Of a DNA stretch of 64,000 nt, positions 24,001 to 35,515 are shown piece by piece. How positions within the stretch are numbered: position 1 is the stretch's first letter; each line of letters begins with the position of its first letter. The notes under the pieces were generated by a model. The model was not told the DNA's origin and did not search any database. It worked only from the letters and a program-made list of their open reading frames with translations. Source of the DNA: Lepturacanthus savala. Taxonomy: Eukaryota; Chordata; Actinopteri; Scombriformes; Trichiuridae. The DNA lies in assembly GCA_030544235.1 (NCBI GenBank), contig CM060462.1, forward strand, positions 34,614,526 through 34,678,525, read 5' to 3'. The translations under genes and the position numbers were made by a program.

Positions 24001-27000
24001 AAAGTAGAAAGTGGCACCATATGAACAAAAATGTGTTCATTTGCATTTAACAATTACTAGGATAATAACGTATAATACATATGTATGTTACATTTTGAAT
24101 TCAGGACTTAATTGTTATTGAGTATTAGTTCAGCTACTTTCACATGGAGTCAAGTACTTCATCCACCAATGCTTGGGAACAAAATGTTTAAATCATGAAT
24201 TTATTCGTTTCAGTTTCTGTTTGGAAAAAATTTAAAGCGGCCAGGCACTTTTGAGGGAGAAATGGTGCCTGTACTACAATGACTCAATTGTGCATTTCCA
24301 CTGCATTACTCCATCAGTACAACAGGAGTCATGTCAGGGCAGCTGTGTGACCCGCACCCGGGGTTAAGACACCAACCAGGAACCAACATCCCCTGGTTCA
24401 GCTGGGGGATGCATGGTCTATAATAAAATCTTGAAATGCCCTCAAAATCCTGCAACTCACAATCCACATGGATCATTATATTTAAAATAAGTGGCGAATT
24501 AAAATATTTGTACTGTTTTGGATTAGTGTTAATCCACAATCAAGGAAACAACTTCCTTCAGTTATGGATTATGCTCTTCAAGATCCTCAAAAGGCTTTTA
24601 AGGGGAAACAGTGCTGGAAGTAGTGAAATTCAACAGAAACCAACTAAACCCCCAAAAAACACCCAACTGTTAAAAAAAAAAAAAAAAAGTGTATAGGGGA
24701 ATTCAGGTGTTTGACTCAAACCTGAACATTTTACATAAGATTTGATATAAATCTATTATAAATATGCAAAGCATCTGTGCCCTTCAGACAATCCCTGCTA
24801 ATTAAATTAAGCTACTGGCCAGTTAAGTATTAAGGTAGAGTGGTAGATGTTAATATCTTTGGTTATGGCTCAATCCACAGAAATTCACACAGCCCATATT
24901 TACAAACCATGCCTTAAAAAAGCCATCAGCTCTTCTGTAAAATTGTGATCACAACTATAGTCCGTGCTCACCATCTATTCAAATAGCAAATCAGGGGAGA
25001 GGCTCATTAATAGCAATGAGACACTGTTTAGAGCTCTAGAGAAAAGCAGTGATCTGAAACTGTATTGAGATTTTTGATTCCTAAAAAAAATTACATCTTG
25101 ATATCACAATAAAATGTATAAAGTTAATGAAAACCTCAAACTACCCTGCTATAAAAAAAAAAAAACGCTGCTTCTGCAGCCTTCCTGGCTGTCATGCTAG
25201 CCCACCCAGCCGCAACAAACCATTAACCAGTGGTGGACGAAGACCATGAGCCGCTGCGGCAGAGTGGACAGGTCCTGTTGGTGATGTGAGGTGCAGGAAG
25301 TAACCTGACACAGCAAATCGGTCAGAATTTGTTCATCTGCCATAAAACTTGGCAGATGAACAATCTCCATCACAGGTTGATCAAAACATCTTGTGATTAC
25401 AAGATAACGCAAAACACTGATCAGTCTGAACCACTGTAGGTCAGACAAATCTACATGATGGGTGGGTAAAGTATCTGTGTGCATGTTTACTGTATGTTTG
25501 AAGGTAGGGGAAGGAGTGAAGTGACTGGACAGTCTTGGCTGTGCTGCAGAGTGCTCAGATCAAAAATTGCAGTATCAGTTAAAAAACAAAATGTGATTTA
25601 AGTACTGTGCAAAATGGCACAGTATCTCAGGAATTGTAATACTCATTCATGTACAGCAGCATTTTAATGGCATCAGGGTAAATGTTATATCCATTTGAAT
25701 ACCCGACAATACAAGATATTACTTGATCCGATTAGGTTTTATGTACAACATCCTGATCACAAAAGTAGATTTAACTAAAATGTACTGGTAAAAAAGTACA
25801 ATATTCCCCTCTGAATGTACAGGAGTGAAGTCTACATTTGCATCAGATTGAAATACTCAAGTAAAGAACCTCAAAGGTGTAGTGTACTGGGGAAATTAGT
25901 GCTGAGGAAATACACTTTATCTTGAGTTTAATTAATTTAAGACGACAGAATAAAAACACTGAAGTGCTGAGTTTGCATCAACAGAAAACTGCACTGACAG
26001 CAAATGAAACCAGAGCCAATCTAAAAAACACCTCATGACTAATATGAAAATAAAGCCAGTCTCTAGGTTACCACCATTAGAATTAAATGGTCTGCTTCTT
26101 CACAATATTGTGACCTTACGGTTCAACATCTGGTCTTTGGGGGCAGGTGAGGTGGGGAATACTGTCGAAGTATAACATACCAAAATGTCGCAGAGGTGGT
26201 CCGAGCCAGAGCTGAAGCCGCTGGTCTCCGAGTCTTCAGGACTGCTGGAGCGCGAGTCCAGAAAGGAGCTGGAGTCCAGTCGGTTTGCCATGCGAGCCAT
26301 GCCGGGGAACTTCTCCAGGAAGTCAGCAGTCATATTCATGGACTCAGGGGGCAGGTAGCCTGGGGGCTTCCCGAGGATGCTGCTAAAGGGATTGTTCAGG
26401 ATACCTAGCACTGAAGAAACGAGACCCGTTATCACACGTTTGTTCTTAGTTGGTTTTGCAAAGGGGTGAAAATCGGATGTTATATGCTGAATCTACAGTC
26501 ATAGCAATTTCTCAGGGCTGTATGCAAACACATTTTGAATGTGTAGCTATAGCTGCTCTTTGAAATTTGTAATAATTGACAACTAGAGTAATATCTAGCT
26601 GAATCTACAGTCCCACAGTGATATATCCATGTGTGATTATATTGACTGATATTACATATCAATAGCAAAGGCATTTTCTTAAGTCTGTAGAATGTGTAGG
26701 CAGGACATTCTGCAGCACCACAGTATTTAAATGCTATTTCAACATGTTGCCTTTAATACTGTAGGTGCAATTTGAAATTTGCAGGTCATATTGAGATAAT
26801 TTCATTATTTGTTCAGCCCTACAGTAATTTGTAACCACTGAAAATCATTGAATTGCAGAAATCCAAAATGCTTTTTAAATTTCGTATTTAATCATGTGTA
26901 ACCTGACTGCTGGTAATTTGGATCACTGTGTCAGAGGCTAAATTTAAAAGCCTTTCCCCGTTAGCAACATTTCTGGGGACCAATTCATCAGTCACCTTTT

Positions 27001-30000
27001 CCAAACAAAGTCCAAACCAGCATCTTTCCTTCGTCTTCATAAACCCAGTGAGTCAGCGAGCAGCTGTGACAGATATGTAGCTGGTGCCTGGCCTGTAACC
27101 ATGGACTCAACATGAGGCTCTGGGGGGGATTATTCAGCTGTAGGCCGCATTCAAATCGCTGTCCCACTTTGTTGCAGGCCCAGTTTAGAAAGCTCTAAAT
27201 GAAGTTATGCCAGATTGGTTTAGACATGCAGCTTTAAAAACTACAGTGCTACAAATGGGCCAGGACAAACGGGACATCGTAGTCGTACAATGTCTAAACA
27301 CGCCGCTCTCAACTGAGCCCCAACTGTGCATTTACAGTTTATTTCCCAATGATAAGCAGCTATTTGGGATTTTTATTCTAGTCTGGATTCTAGCCTCAAC
27401 CTCAACATGAAAAACACCCACATCTCAGCATCAGAGTGATCAACAGGTAATGGTTAAATATCAAGAAAATGGCTTCACTTCATTGAAGCAGGTCTACCGC
27501 AGGTTCCAGAGGAGAAATGAAGCTTCAGATTGTTTTGTGCCTTCTGGATTGCTAGAGATGCAGCAAAGCAAAAGTGCCACATCATCCTAGTAACGCTACA
27601 GCCTGTTCCCACGCACACGCTGCTTTTAATACACAACCATCACATATTTCACTACAAATGACAAATCAACAACCTATGAGACTTTAAAACGCCCAACGTT
27701 GTTAGAGCTAACAAACTCCACACACTGAGACATTAGGTTATAAAACAGGAGGTAAATGACAGGCTGGTACTTACTGGAGGGTGAGCTAGTCTGAACCTGG
27801 GAGGGAGAGGTGTGTGTATCCGTCTCCTGGCTGCTCCAGGGTGTCTCCCAGCCGGACAAACGGAGAGACTGGAGGCCCAGGCCCAGGTCTGTGACGCCCG
27901 GCGGCCCCCTGGATGACTGCATGTCCTGCTGGGAGCCAGGCATTCCACCACAGTTGGGGAAGTGCATCCTCCTGCTGCCCACAGCAGCCAGGTCCGACTC
28001 TTTTTGATCCGAGATCCAGTTCACAAATGTAGGAAAACAAGGGGAGACAGAAAATGTTAAGACGGCCACAAGGAAACTCAGTTAACAATAGAAGGGCAGA
28101 GAGAGATTAGTCACACAAACAGTTTGTCTTAAACTTCTCTCATTGTCTCCCCCCTACCCTGGCTGACGGGGGAGCTAACCTGCTGCCTCTGTGCCCGGTG
28201 CAACTGCCATGCATCTCCGTCCGCATCACTGACCCACCTAGCAGCATGTGACATAGCTGCTGATGCACTCGCACACCCCTGCTAATGACATCAGCTTCCC
28301 CCCCACCTCCCTGCTTCCTTGCCTAACAACTGGGTAATGAAAAATTCTTGTCGGAGCTATTGGCTTGTTGATAGAAGTACTCCCCTCTCTGGTAGGCACA
28401 GCACGTTTCAGAGTCACTGGAAGACAGCCGCCGCTGTTACTGCTGCTTACACTGTGTCTAGCCTTGTTTCCTGAGCGAGCTGACAGGCAGGAGGGAGGGA
28501 GGGGGGAGGCGAGGGGCAGAGCTACAGCAGCATGGGGGGGGTAGCATGCGAGAAGAGAGAATGACTCAGCAGACAAAGTATTTTAGATACGAGGATGCTC
28601 TCAATAACCTAACTAAATTAAAATGTCCGCATGGGTTGCTGTAGAATCTTTTGCACACAAATGTTTTGGAAAAAAAAAAAAACTAGCCAGCAGAGCCTCA
28701 CTGTAACAGAAGCAGCTGACTGATCAGATGTTGAGGACGGAGCGATTTGCACCGCCAGCTCCTCCCTTCCCTCTCCAGGCCTGGAAAGCTTCCAGCTGCC
28801 AGCGACAGCCCTGATTCAGCAACACCAAAGCTGGGGTGGATGGAGCAGGGAGGGGGGCAGAGAAAACCACACCAGGAGTTCAGCTCAGTTTGCCTCCAGA
28901 TCCAATTTACTTTTGTTTAAGCAGCACTACAAAGCACATGTTCAGTAACTTATGTCAAATCTTAAGATCACAACTTGTACCTGCAAGAAGAAGAAAACAT
29001 TTGCAGACTTTGGAAAATTATTAATTCAATAAGAGGGAAGCAGGCTCTGTGCTGAGCTTATATCTTGGCAAATCTCACTCTTGGGATAAAAAAAAGCAAA
29101 GTGCTGCAATGCTGCAGAGCAGCGATGCAGCATGAATCAGCTGCTGGCACTCAAATGATAATGACAAGGTGAAGGTGGTTTAACAGACAATGCTGAATGA
29201 ATGAGAGGAGGTGTTTCTTTGGCAATTACACAACATTTATTAAAACTGAAAGGTTTAAATAAAACCTCTCTGTTCTTGGTCCTAGGGTGTAGCTACAACT
29301 GAAAAGCACAAAAAACAGGATCCAACAAAGGACTCAGGGCCTTGATACTTTTGAGGACATGGAGGTCATGTGGTTTTTCTAGAAATGTGCAGCTTTTAGG
29401 GACCTGGGGAGTTTTTAATCTGCATCCAACTTAAATATACATACAGTGGGTGTTGTACAGGCTGACAGCAGTGTTTTCAGACTAAACACTGAGGGGACAA
29501 ATTGAAAGGTTTTCTTCACTGTAATCACTCCTCCCACTCATACTGGCTGTTAAAAGACCCTTCAGAAGTTTTTTTTTTTTTTTAATACAACTGATGGAAA
29601 AGAAAATCCACAGTGTGTCTTCAGTCATTTTAAAAGCAGACATGAAGCGTATAAAGCCTCAGCCATCCGAGTCATCAAGAGGATATCCAAAGATTTCTAA
29701 GCCAAAATGAGGGGGGGGAAAAAAGGAAAAAAAAATTTGAAAGACAAAATTTCCACTTTAAATTCTGATGAACAGAATTTAAAAAGTATGAATTCTGACA
29801 GACAAAATGATAAATTCTCAATTCTGAAAAAGACAAGGAAATACAATTCAAAATGAGAAAAGACAATTGAGTAAATAGTAGTAAGTCTAAATTATGACAA
29901 AAAGTCTAAATTTTGAGTTCTTAAGTAAGTCTTTAAAATCAAATTCCTTCTGTGTTTCCCTGTTGAGCTGTGGTGAAAGTATAGCAACGAAAACAGACTT

Positions 30001-30999
30001 GGACATTAAAACTTGATCTACTTGATGACTCATTTAAAGCTTCAGCTAAACTTTTGCACATGACTGTGGATTTTGGCCTCCATCAGGCTCAGGTCTGCAA
30101 GTTAAAGGACAAGTTCACAATATTTCAAGTGTGTCTGGAAGGCAACAGTTCATTAGGGCCATCCTCAACTAAGAGTCTTATTTGACCAAGTGATTGAAAT
30201 TATCAATCAGCAAGAAAATCTGTAAAATTTGAGTTTTCCCACATGCAATAATGCAAGCTCTAGGGCTTAGCAGGGATGTGTTTGTTTTTCAGAACATAAG
30301 TCTGCAGGAAAAATGCATGGAAATAGAGCTTTAGTTGACTAAACCAAACTGATCGTGTATGAGGGTTATTCATAGTAACTATTAGAATAGTCAGCAATGA
30401 AATTCTAACAGTCCGTGTCAAAATGAGGAATGATTCCAGCAAAAAGAACCTGCTACATTATGCATGTGTGCTCCTGACCGCTGCTTTCACACTCCAAAAA
30501 AATGGTGAACTCGCCCTTTAAGGGGTGTCTTTTCTCGCCTTTGCATCCACCTGCTGCAGAGTGACAGAAGACTTTACCACACAGCAGGTCTGGTTTTCCC
30601 TTGGCGTTGTTGGGTGTTGTGCACACACCAGTGAGGTCCAGAGCGTTACCCAGCATGGTGTTCATCCTGCGGAACACGTCCGCGTTGCTGCAGGTGGACA
30701 GGGCCGGAGACTCCGGGTCAGGGCTCTCAGGCCTGCGGCTGTCGTTTCTCTGCAGTAAGAGAGCAGCCAGGAAAAAATGCATTAATGCTTATGTTAAAAA
30801 ATATATTTTTTAACCGTGTTTGAACTGTTTGGACAGTTTTAAGAAATTTTTGGGGGGTCGGAATTAAAGTTTCGAGCTAAAAAGGGACGTCGGCGTTAAT
30901 TTTGGTGATACACAAACACAACTTGACACTAAACTAATTAAAATTCACTGTTTTTAACCTTAAAAGTCGTTTTTGTTAACTTACCAGGGAAAAGGCCAT
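18063..30999 (-). CDS. cpeb1: cytoplasmic polyadenylation element-binding protein 1
   Basis: Sequence-specific mRNA-binding protein controlling poly(A) tail length and translation in oocytes and neurons. Exons in coding order: 30999-30985, 30749-30578, 27999-27775, 26404-26181, 23634-23379, 23287-23174, 22470-22381 (or to 22366), 21818-21682, 20087-19889, 19169-19075, 18796-18716, 18173-18063. All phases agree, giving 572 or 577 residues (human about 566). It starts MAFSL. ALSTCSNADVFRRMN (about 22-36) is the conserved N-terminal block. LDSRSSSP (186-193) matches the Aurora A site region, with Ser188 the likely target. SFSIEREARLHRQAA-type sequence precedes RRM1 (CKVFLGGVPWDI, about 318-405). 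RRM2 (KTVFVGALHGMLN) spans about 433-509. The tail is a Cys/His ZZ-type zinc finger (MCQVC, FFCRDQACF, YCRSCWHW) ending MRNQKNRDSS. Confidence 0.97.
20695..21479. mobile_element. foldback element with arms of about 270 bp
   Basis: In the cpeb1 intron between exons 21818-21682 and 20087-19889. The arm at about 20716-20993 matches the reverse complement of about 21095-21355 over most of its length, for example GGAAGTACATTAGCTAC, CTCTTCCCCTTTGCT(C/T)AAAC and TGCTTTGAA(C/T)CTGCC. The outer ends, TGCTGCGTTCC and GAATGCAGCA, are also inverted. The centre holds a short CATA-rich loop. There is no transposase frame. It resembles the TGCTGCGTTC-ended non-autonomous DNA transposons of teleosts. Confidence 0.75.
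22291..22320 (-). other. cpeb1: candidate 30-nt in-frame microexon in cpeb1
   Basis: Minus strand: a T-rich tract ending TTTTAAG, then 30 nt, then a strong donor CTG|GTGAGT. Inserted between the RRM1 exon (phase 1) and the next exon it keeps frame and would add about ten residues (CTMASTGHAG) in RRM1. The intron before it would be only 45-60 nt, short even for fish, so this may be chance or may be usable only with the upstream donor at 22381. Confidence 0.3.
22366..22380 (-). CDS. cpeb1: alternative 15-nt end of the cpeb1 RRM1 exon
   Basis: On the minus strand the exon can stop at CCCAAAG|GTAATG (22381) or 15 nt later at GCCAAAG|GTAACA (22366). The longer form adds GNVAK between PPK and GYVYLVF. 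Human CPEB1 has GNMPK at this position, and a form lacking these five residues (delta5) has been described. Both sites keep frame. Confidence 0.82.
23697..24173 (+). repeat. teleost GTGGAAAGTAAC/AAGTACTTC repeat, degenerate copy
   Basis: Starts near ACTGTTTAAGGACATTTACT, continues with CGGTACTGTACTTTAG, and ends CAAGTACTTCATCCACCAATG. Order and motifs match the fuller copy at 61753-62368. It lies in a cpeb1 intron. Confidence 0.5.
24880..25095 (+). repeat. partial relative of the AGGTCCCAT MITE
   Basis: CTCAATCCACAGA, then AAATCAGGGGAGAGGCTCATTAATA, collinear with 3385-3545 (CTCAATCCACAGA, then CAATCAGAGGAAAGGCTCATTAATA). The termini are not preserved. It lies in a cpeb1 intron. Confidence 0.5.
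25550..25880 (-). repeat. teleost AAGTACTTTTAC-type repeat, reverse copy
   Basis: Carries AAATACTCAAGTAAAG and related blocks in the opposite orientation to the copies at 23697 and 61753. It is degenerate, lies in a cpeb1 intron, and has imprecise boundaries. Confidence 0.4.
28140..28870. other. GC-rich island inside a cpeb1 intron
   Basis: Inside the intron between cpeb1 exons 30749-30578 and 27999-27775, about 700 bp is clearly GC-richer than its surroundings, with C- and G-rich runs near 28300 and 28495-28510. It contains no exon I can join in frame. Mammalian CPEB1 has shorter N-terminal isoforms starting downstream of the first exons, so an internal promoter is one possibility. Confidence 0.3.
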
Positions 31000-31200
31000 G
31001 ACTTGGACTGACAGCCTATGAGAAAGGGAACATTAATAACCGCTGGCTGCAGAGAAAGGTCATATTTATGAAGTCTGCTAGCAGCTAATTAATCTGATTC
31101 AGTGAACGTGTGCTCCGCCGGTTCAGCCAATCACTGAGCCGTTAGCGACTCTGCTGGTCACGTGTTCAACATCAAGGAGCCCGCCGCCAAAATAATATAT
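30985..31200 (-). promoter_or_regulatory. cpeb1: cpeb1 first coding exon and promoter region
   Basis: The first coding exon carries only MAFSL before a GTAAGT donor (GT at 30983-30984). Within about 170 bp upstream lie a CCAAT box (31127-31131, inside CAGCCAATCAC) and an E-box CACGTG (31159-31164), in GC-richer sequence bounded by an AT repeat. No TATA box is obvious. The transcription start is not resolved. Confidence 0.55.
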
Positions 31201-31231
31201 ATATTTAGTGTATAGTATATATATATATCTA

Positions 31232-31268
<37 letters not shown>

Positions 31269-31270
31269 GG
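31195..31270. repeat. (AT)n microsatellite upstream of cpeb1
   Basis: Interrupted TA dinucleotide tract immediately upstream of the cpeb1 promoter region. Confidence 0.85.
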
Positions 31271-33489
31271 TGTGTGTGTTTTACAGTAGACTACTTTTTT
31301 TTACCTTCAACTTTCACTTTTATTCCACTATATTTCCCCTTTTTACTCACATTTTTTACTCATAATTTATTTGTATTTTTCCTTGCAATAATTAAGTGCA
31401 TATTATATTAGAAAATAGGTTTTGATACTTAAGAACAATAAATATGCGACACTAAGACTTTTGCTCAAGTAATATTCTAATAGGCAAAATGGTTAAAAAA
31501 AAATACCTGTACTACTCAAATTGGTCTTTCAGGTACTTCATACATCACTGTCTATATAAATATATATAAAGCTTATACTAACTTTTATTTTCCCCTTCTT
31601 TTATTACTTTCATTTCTCCTATCTTGCTTTCTTTTCCTGGTTTTCTATGAGCTGGTGCTGTATCTGCAGAACAAAGCCTGGGGAAACTTTCTTTTTTGTT
31701 TCACTTTATATAAGTCTCAGGATTCTAGGGAAGGTAGGTACTTTCCAAACAATGTCTATTATTATCTTTTACAGTTGTCCTTATTATAGAAATCTGATTA
31801 TTTAATTATAATATACATTTAGATTATTATTAGATTATCATTTTTTACATTGTCTGATATGAACATGTTTTTGAATAGAAAAAACATCTCTTTATAATGA
31901 TACACTTATGGTATATGGTTTATCAACAGGGTGATACCTCCAGTATCTATATGACCTACCAATATCTACCTACCTACCAGTATCTATACTAACTTAATCA
32001 CTCCTACCTGTTAATGAACCATATAGATCAGTCAGTCATACACATGTTTATATAAGCCCCCCTGGTGGTTAGGAGGTCCATTGCAGTTACTTATAATGCA
32101 AAAAATAGAAAAGGCCCTGCTCCAGTAGAGCTGACACTAAAGGATATTGTCAGAATATAATCAGTGAAAAGAGCACCTTCACTGAAGTCTGGATACGATT
32201 AAAGTTTATGAATCCAAATGAGATATATTGTTCTTGGTGTGGAAGATCAGCAAGAGGAAAAAATATCAGCACACATATAAAAATATATAAAAGATATGTG
32301 TGTTTGATAATACATACTGATCAACACAGTAGTTTTCTGAATACAAGTTACAAAAGTATGTATAATCTAAGTTATCTAAATTCAAACCTTCTAGGATGCA
32401 TGCTTCATGGACAGGAACAAAAGTAGGTCTTTTATTTTCTTGTTTTATTGTTTTGAGAGGATCTATGATGCAATTGAATGCATTCAAATGTATTCTTAGC
32501 ACCTAAATGAGAGTCTTGATGTCTTTAGTAACAAAGTTGAGAAAAGACATTTATTACATTTGTATGTGGCCTTTAATTCCACAGCTTGCTCCATCCAGCT
32601 GCTTCATGTCTGCTGGTCATGTGGACATCAGGCCAGTAGAGGGCAACACATTCCTGCATTAAAGAATCTCTACTCCTCTTTGAGTGACCTGCCTGTTGTT
32701 TTATTGCTGGTGACCAAAATAGTTTTTTTTATAATCCAGTGAATAGCTATAGTTAATTCTAGAGCTCCGGGTAAGGGTTGAGAGATCTATTATTAATATT
32801 TTAGATGATTTTTGGCATTTAAAATATATCTTATCTCAACTTCAAGTAAATAAATATTACATGGTTGAGATTTTAACAGGCCAGAGAGTATCACTAAATA
32901 CCTACAAATTACACCAGAACAGATTCTTCCAACATTAGGCCAATCTTCTGTCCTTGAGAAGGAAGGGTTCATTTCTCACAGAATGACCTCATGAAACAGC
33001 TGCTTGTGCTGTCTGATTGTGCTCTAACCTCTAAACAATCTACAGATATATTTGATGTGAAACTCATTTTTGAGACAGGAATCATTAGGCCTCAAATAAA
33101 TTTCAGATTCACCCATGGCAGCATAATCCAGCTGCGAATACTCACAGATCTGTGTCTGCGTTGTTGAAAACAGTGAGAAAGAAATGTTCTGCCTTCCAAT
33201 CTGTAGCCTTCCCATCTTTGTGCTCTGTATTGATTTCATGTCAATCCAAATATTCTGTGTGAAAGTGATGTTAAATGACCCAGTTTTCTGATTCCTGAGA
33301 GAATATTTGCTTCCTCTGAATTTCTATTCAGCCAGTGTCCATTGATGCAATAGAGTTCCTGAGTTCCCTGAGCTGCAATACTTAATATTTTGGATTTGAA
33401 AATAATGGATTAATCTGTAAATTGTTTTTCTGAACACCAAAAGAAAAGCCAAAATAGGGACCAAAAAAAAGGAAGAAGTCTGATAGCAA

Positions 33490-33543
<54 letters not shown>

Positions 33544-34344
33544 CACACACATACATACATATACATACACACACACACACACACACACCTACAATATAAA
33601 ATGGAAAAGTGAGTAAATCCCCACACCTGGGAAACTGGAAACTTGCAGCATATCTGTTTCCTAATTTGGTCAATATCAATTATCAAATTTTCTAATATCC
33701 TCTAATCCTCTAAAATTCTCTAATATTAATTCTCAAACTCAGATTGTTAATCTGTCAAAAGCAATTTGAATACATTTTAAATCTGTACTTTCGGTGTTAG
33801 TTAACACTCAACCTCTAGTCTGAATTATTAAACCTTAAAATTCATACAGCTACTCACATTTTGTAAACGTTTTTCTTCATTTTAAATCTACTTATATTTA
33901 GTTAATTTCCCAGAATATAGAGCTGAGTCTCATAATTGTAAAAGAAAAAGCAGCAATAAAATTAAATAAGTCAGAAAGAGCAGATGATTACTGAGCCTTC
34001 TGGATGCTTTAATCAATGCATTAGCAGCCTTTTATGTTCAATAATAAATGCTATACACAATATGGACTGAATGTTTATAGTGGAGTCCCAGCAGTCAACC
34101 ACTACAGTTAAGCAGCTGGTGGCATAGAGAGCCGTCACTTTAAGAGTCCCTGGAGGAGCATCACGGCTGGGTGAGCAGAGCGTCTTCCCAGCTTACGAGG
34201 GCAGTGTGGAGTGTGGAGGTCAGCCCCACGCTTGATGCAAACAGACACTAATGCAATGGCGCATTACAAATGAAAAGCTGAATTATTGATGTCAACATCT
34301 GATGTCCATAAGAGTTCAATTCTCAGAGATCACAGTTAAACAGT
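31271..34344. other. intergenic region between cpeb1 start and rbpms2 end
   Basis: AT-rich spacer of about 3 kb with the compound microsatellite at 33493-33588. No supported exon; the open frames are short and several simply read through the dinucleotide repeats. Confidence 0.6.
33493..33588. repeat. compound (AT)n-(AC)n microsatellite
   Basis: About 22 AT units followed by ACAC/ATAC units. It produces spurious Ile-Tyr and Cys-Val frames on the minus strand. Confidence 0.9.
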
Positions 34345-35479
34345 GTCGGAGTGTTAACTTTTATTGGCCACAGATCGCCACACTGATAAATGACAGATGG
34401 CCAACAGATGCATTCAATTCTTTTATTCATAAGATGGGAATATTTTTTTTTTTTTACATCTTATGCACAGCAGATACAAAGACAAACATTTTCTAAACCA
34501 CAAACTAAATTCCTCCATCGTTCTAATCCTGCTTCCCATTTCAAAATGGCCCCCCCAAAAAGCAATCCGCTAATGTTTGTAGTCCAGTTTCACATTCTGA
34601 AAGATCGTTTTACAGCAATCTCACTTTAGCCAAGTTCAGAATACTTCACTTTTTTGACAGATACCCACTTCCCCTTTAAACAAATTGCACTTTTTTTCTT
34701 CTTTAAAACTACTTCAACAGGATTATAGGATCAAAAATTAACACCAAAAACACAAGAGACGACTAAACATCCAACTTATACAGGTTCATTATTTAGTTGC
34801 ACAAAAATGCATAAATATACATTACGCAAAAAGTACAAAAATATTTGTACTTTCTTTTGCTCAAAGAATGACAGACATTGATATGATCATAAGGACTGGG
34901 ATCGTCATAGGGATGCATTCACAAGGTCCATGCGAGATAAGCCATTTACACAACAGCCCAGCTTTCACAGAGGTAAGACCGAGGTTCTACAGGAAAAAAA
35001 ACAAAACAAAAAAACAAAAACATCTCGCTGTCTAGGCCAAAAGGTAAAGAGGCAACACAAACACTAAGAAAATTAGGATACACAGAACTCTGCGTTCTAA
35101 ATTCATGCCAAAACGACTTTTAACATGCAATGACTCTTAACGCTTCTAAACCTCCCAGGAGCAGCGGTAACCCAGAGAAGGACTAGCTTAACAACGGTAA
35201 CTTCAACATGTCATTTTCCCTCAGCAGTTATGATCCACGGAGTCTGAGGAGGCTCGCATGAGGTTTTTTTTTTTTTTTTTTTTTTTTTTTGAAGTGCTAA
35301 GATGGTACCACAATAGTTGCCAAGGAAAAGCTCAGATTCAGATTGTCGACAGCAAGATGGTTTCAACTCAGACTCCCCCCAGAGACAATCGGGAGGAGAT
35401 ATAAATACTGTTTGTTTATAATAATGCACATTTGTTCATTAAATAAACCTGATTAAATTAATGAAGAGCTTGGCAAACC
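34345..35479 (-). other. rbpms2: rbpms2 3' UTR
   Basis: Minus-strand sequence after the terminal exon stop at 35480-35482. It contains a run of about 28 T on the plus strand (35263-35290, A in the mRNA sense). No further exon is supported. Confidence 0.55.
34360..34365 (-). terminator. rbpms2: candidate poly(A) signal of rbpms2
   Basis: TTTATT on the plus strand is AATAAA on the minus strand, about 1.1 kb past the most distal rbpms2 stop. A second candidate lies near 34424. It is not certain which is used. Confidence 0.45.
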
Positions 35480-35515
35480 TCACTCCAGCTGGACAAAGGT
35501 GCGGTTCCCAGAGGC
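35480..35515 (-). CDS. rbpms2: rbpms2 alternative terminal coding segment
   Basis: The acceptor is excellent: TCTTTCCCCTTGTTTTCTCCAG. It is followed in phase 0 by ASGNRTFVQLE and TGA (35480-35482). It is read as protein only if the cassette at 36984-37054 is skipped; otherwise it is 3' UTR. Confidence 0.7.
   Translation of the reverse strand, partial: ASGNRTFVQLE

Noticed and set aside
33324..33686. Overlapping frames of up to 120 residues
   Set aside because: They read through the AT/AC microsatellite and give Ile-Tyr and Cys-Val runs.
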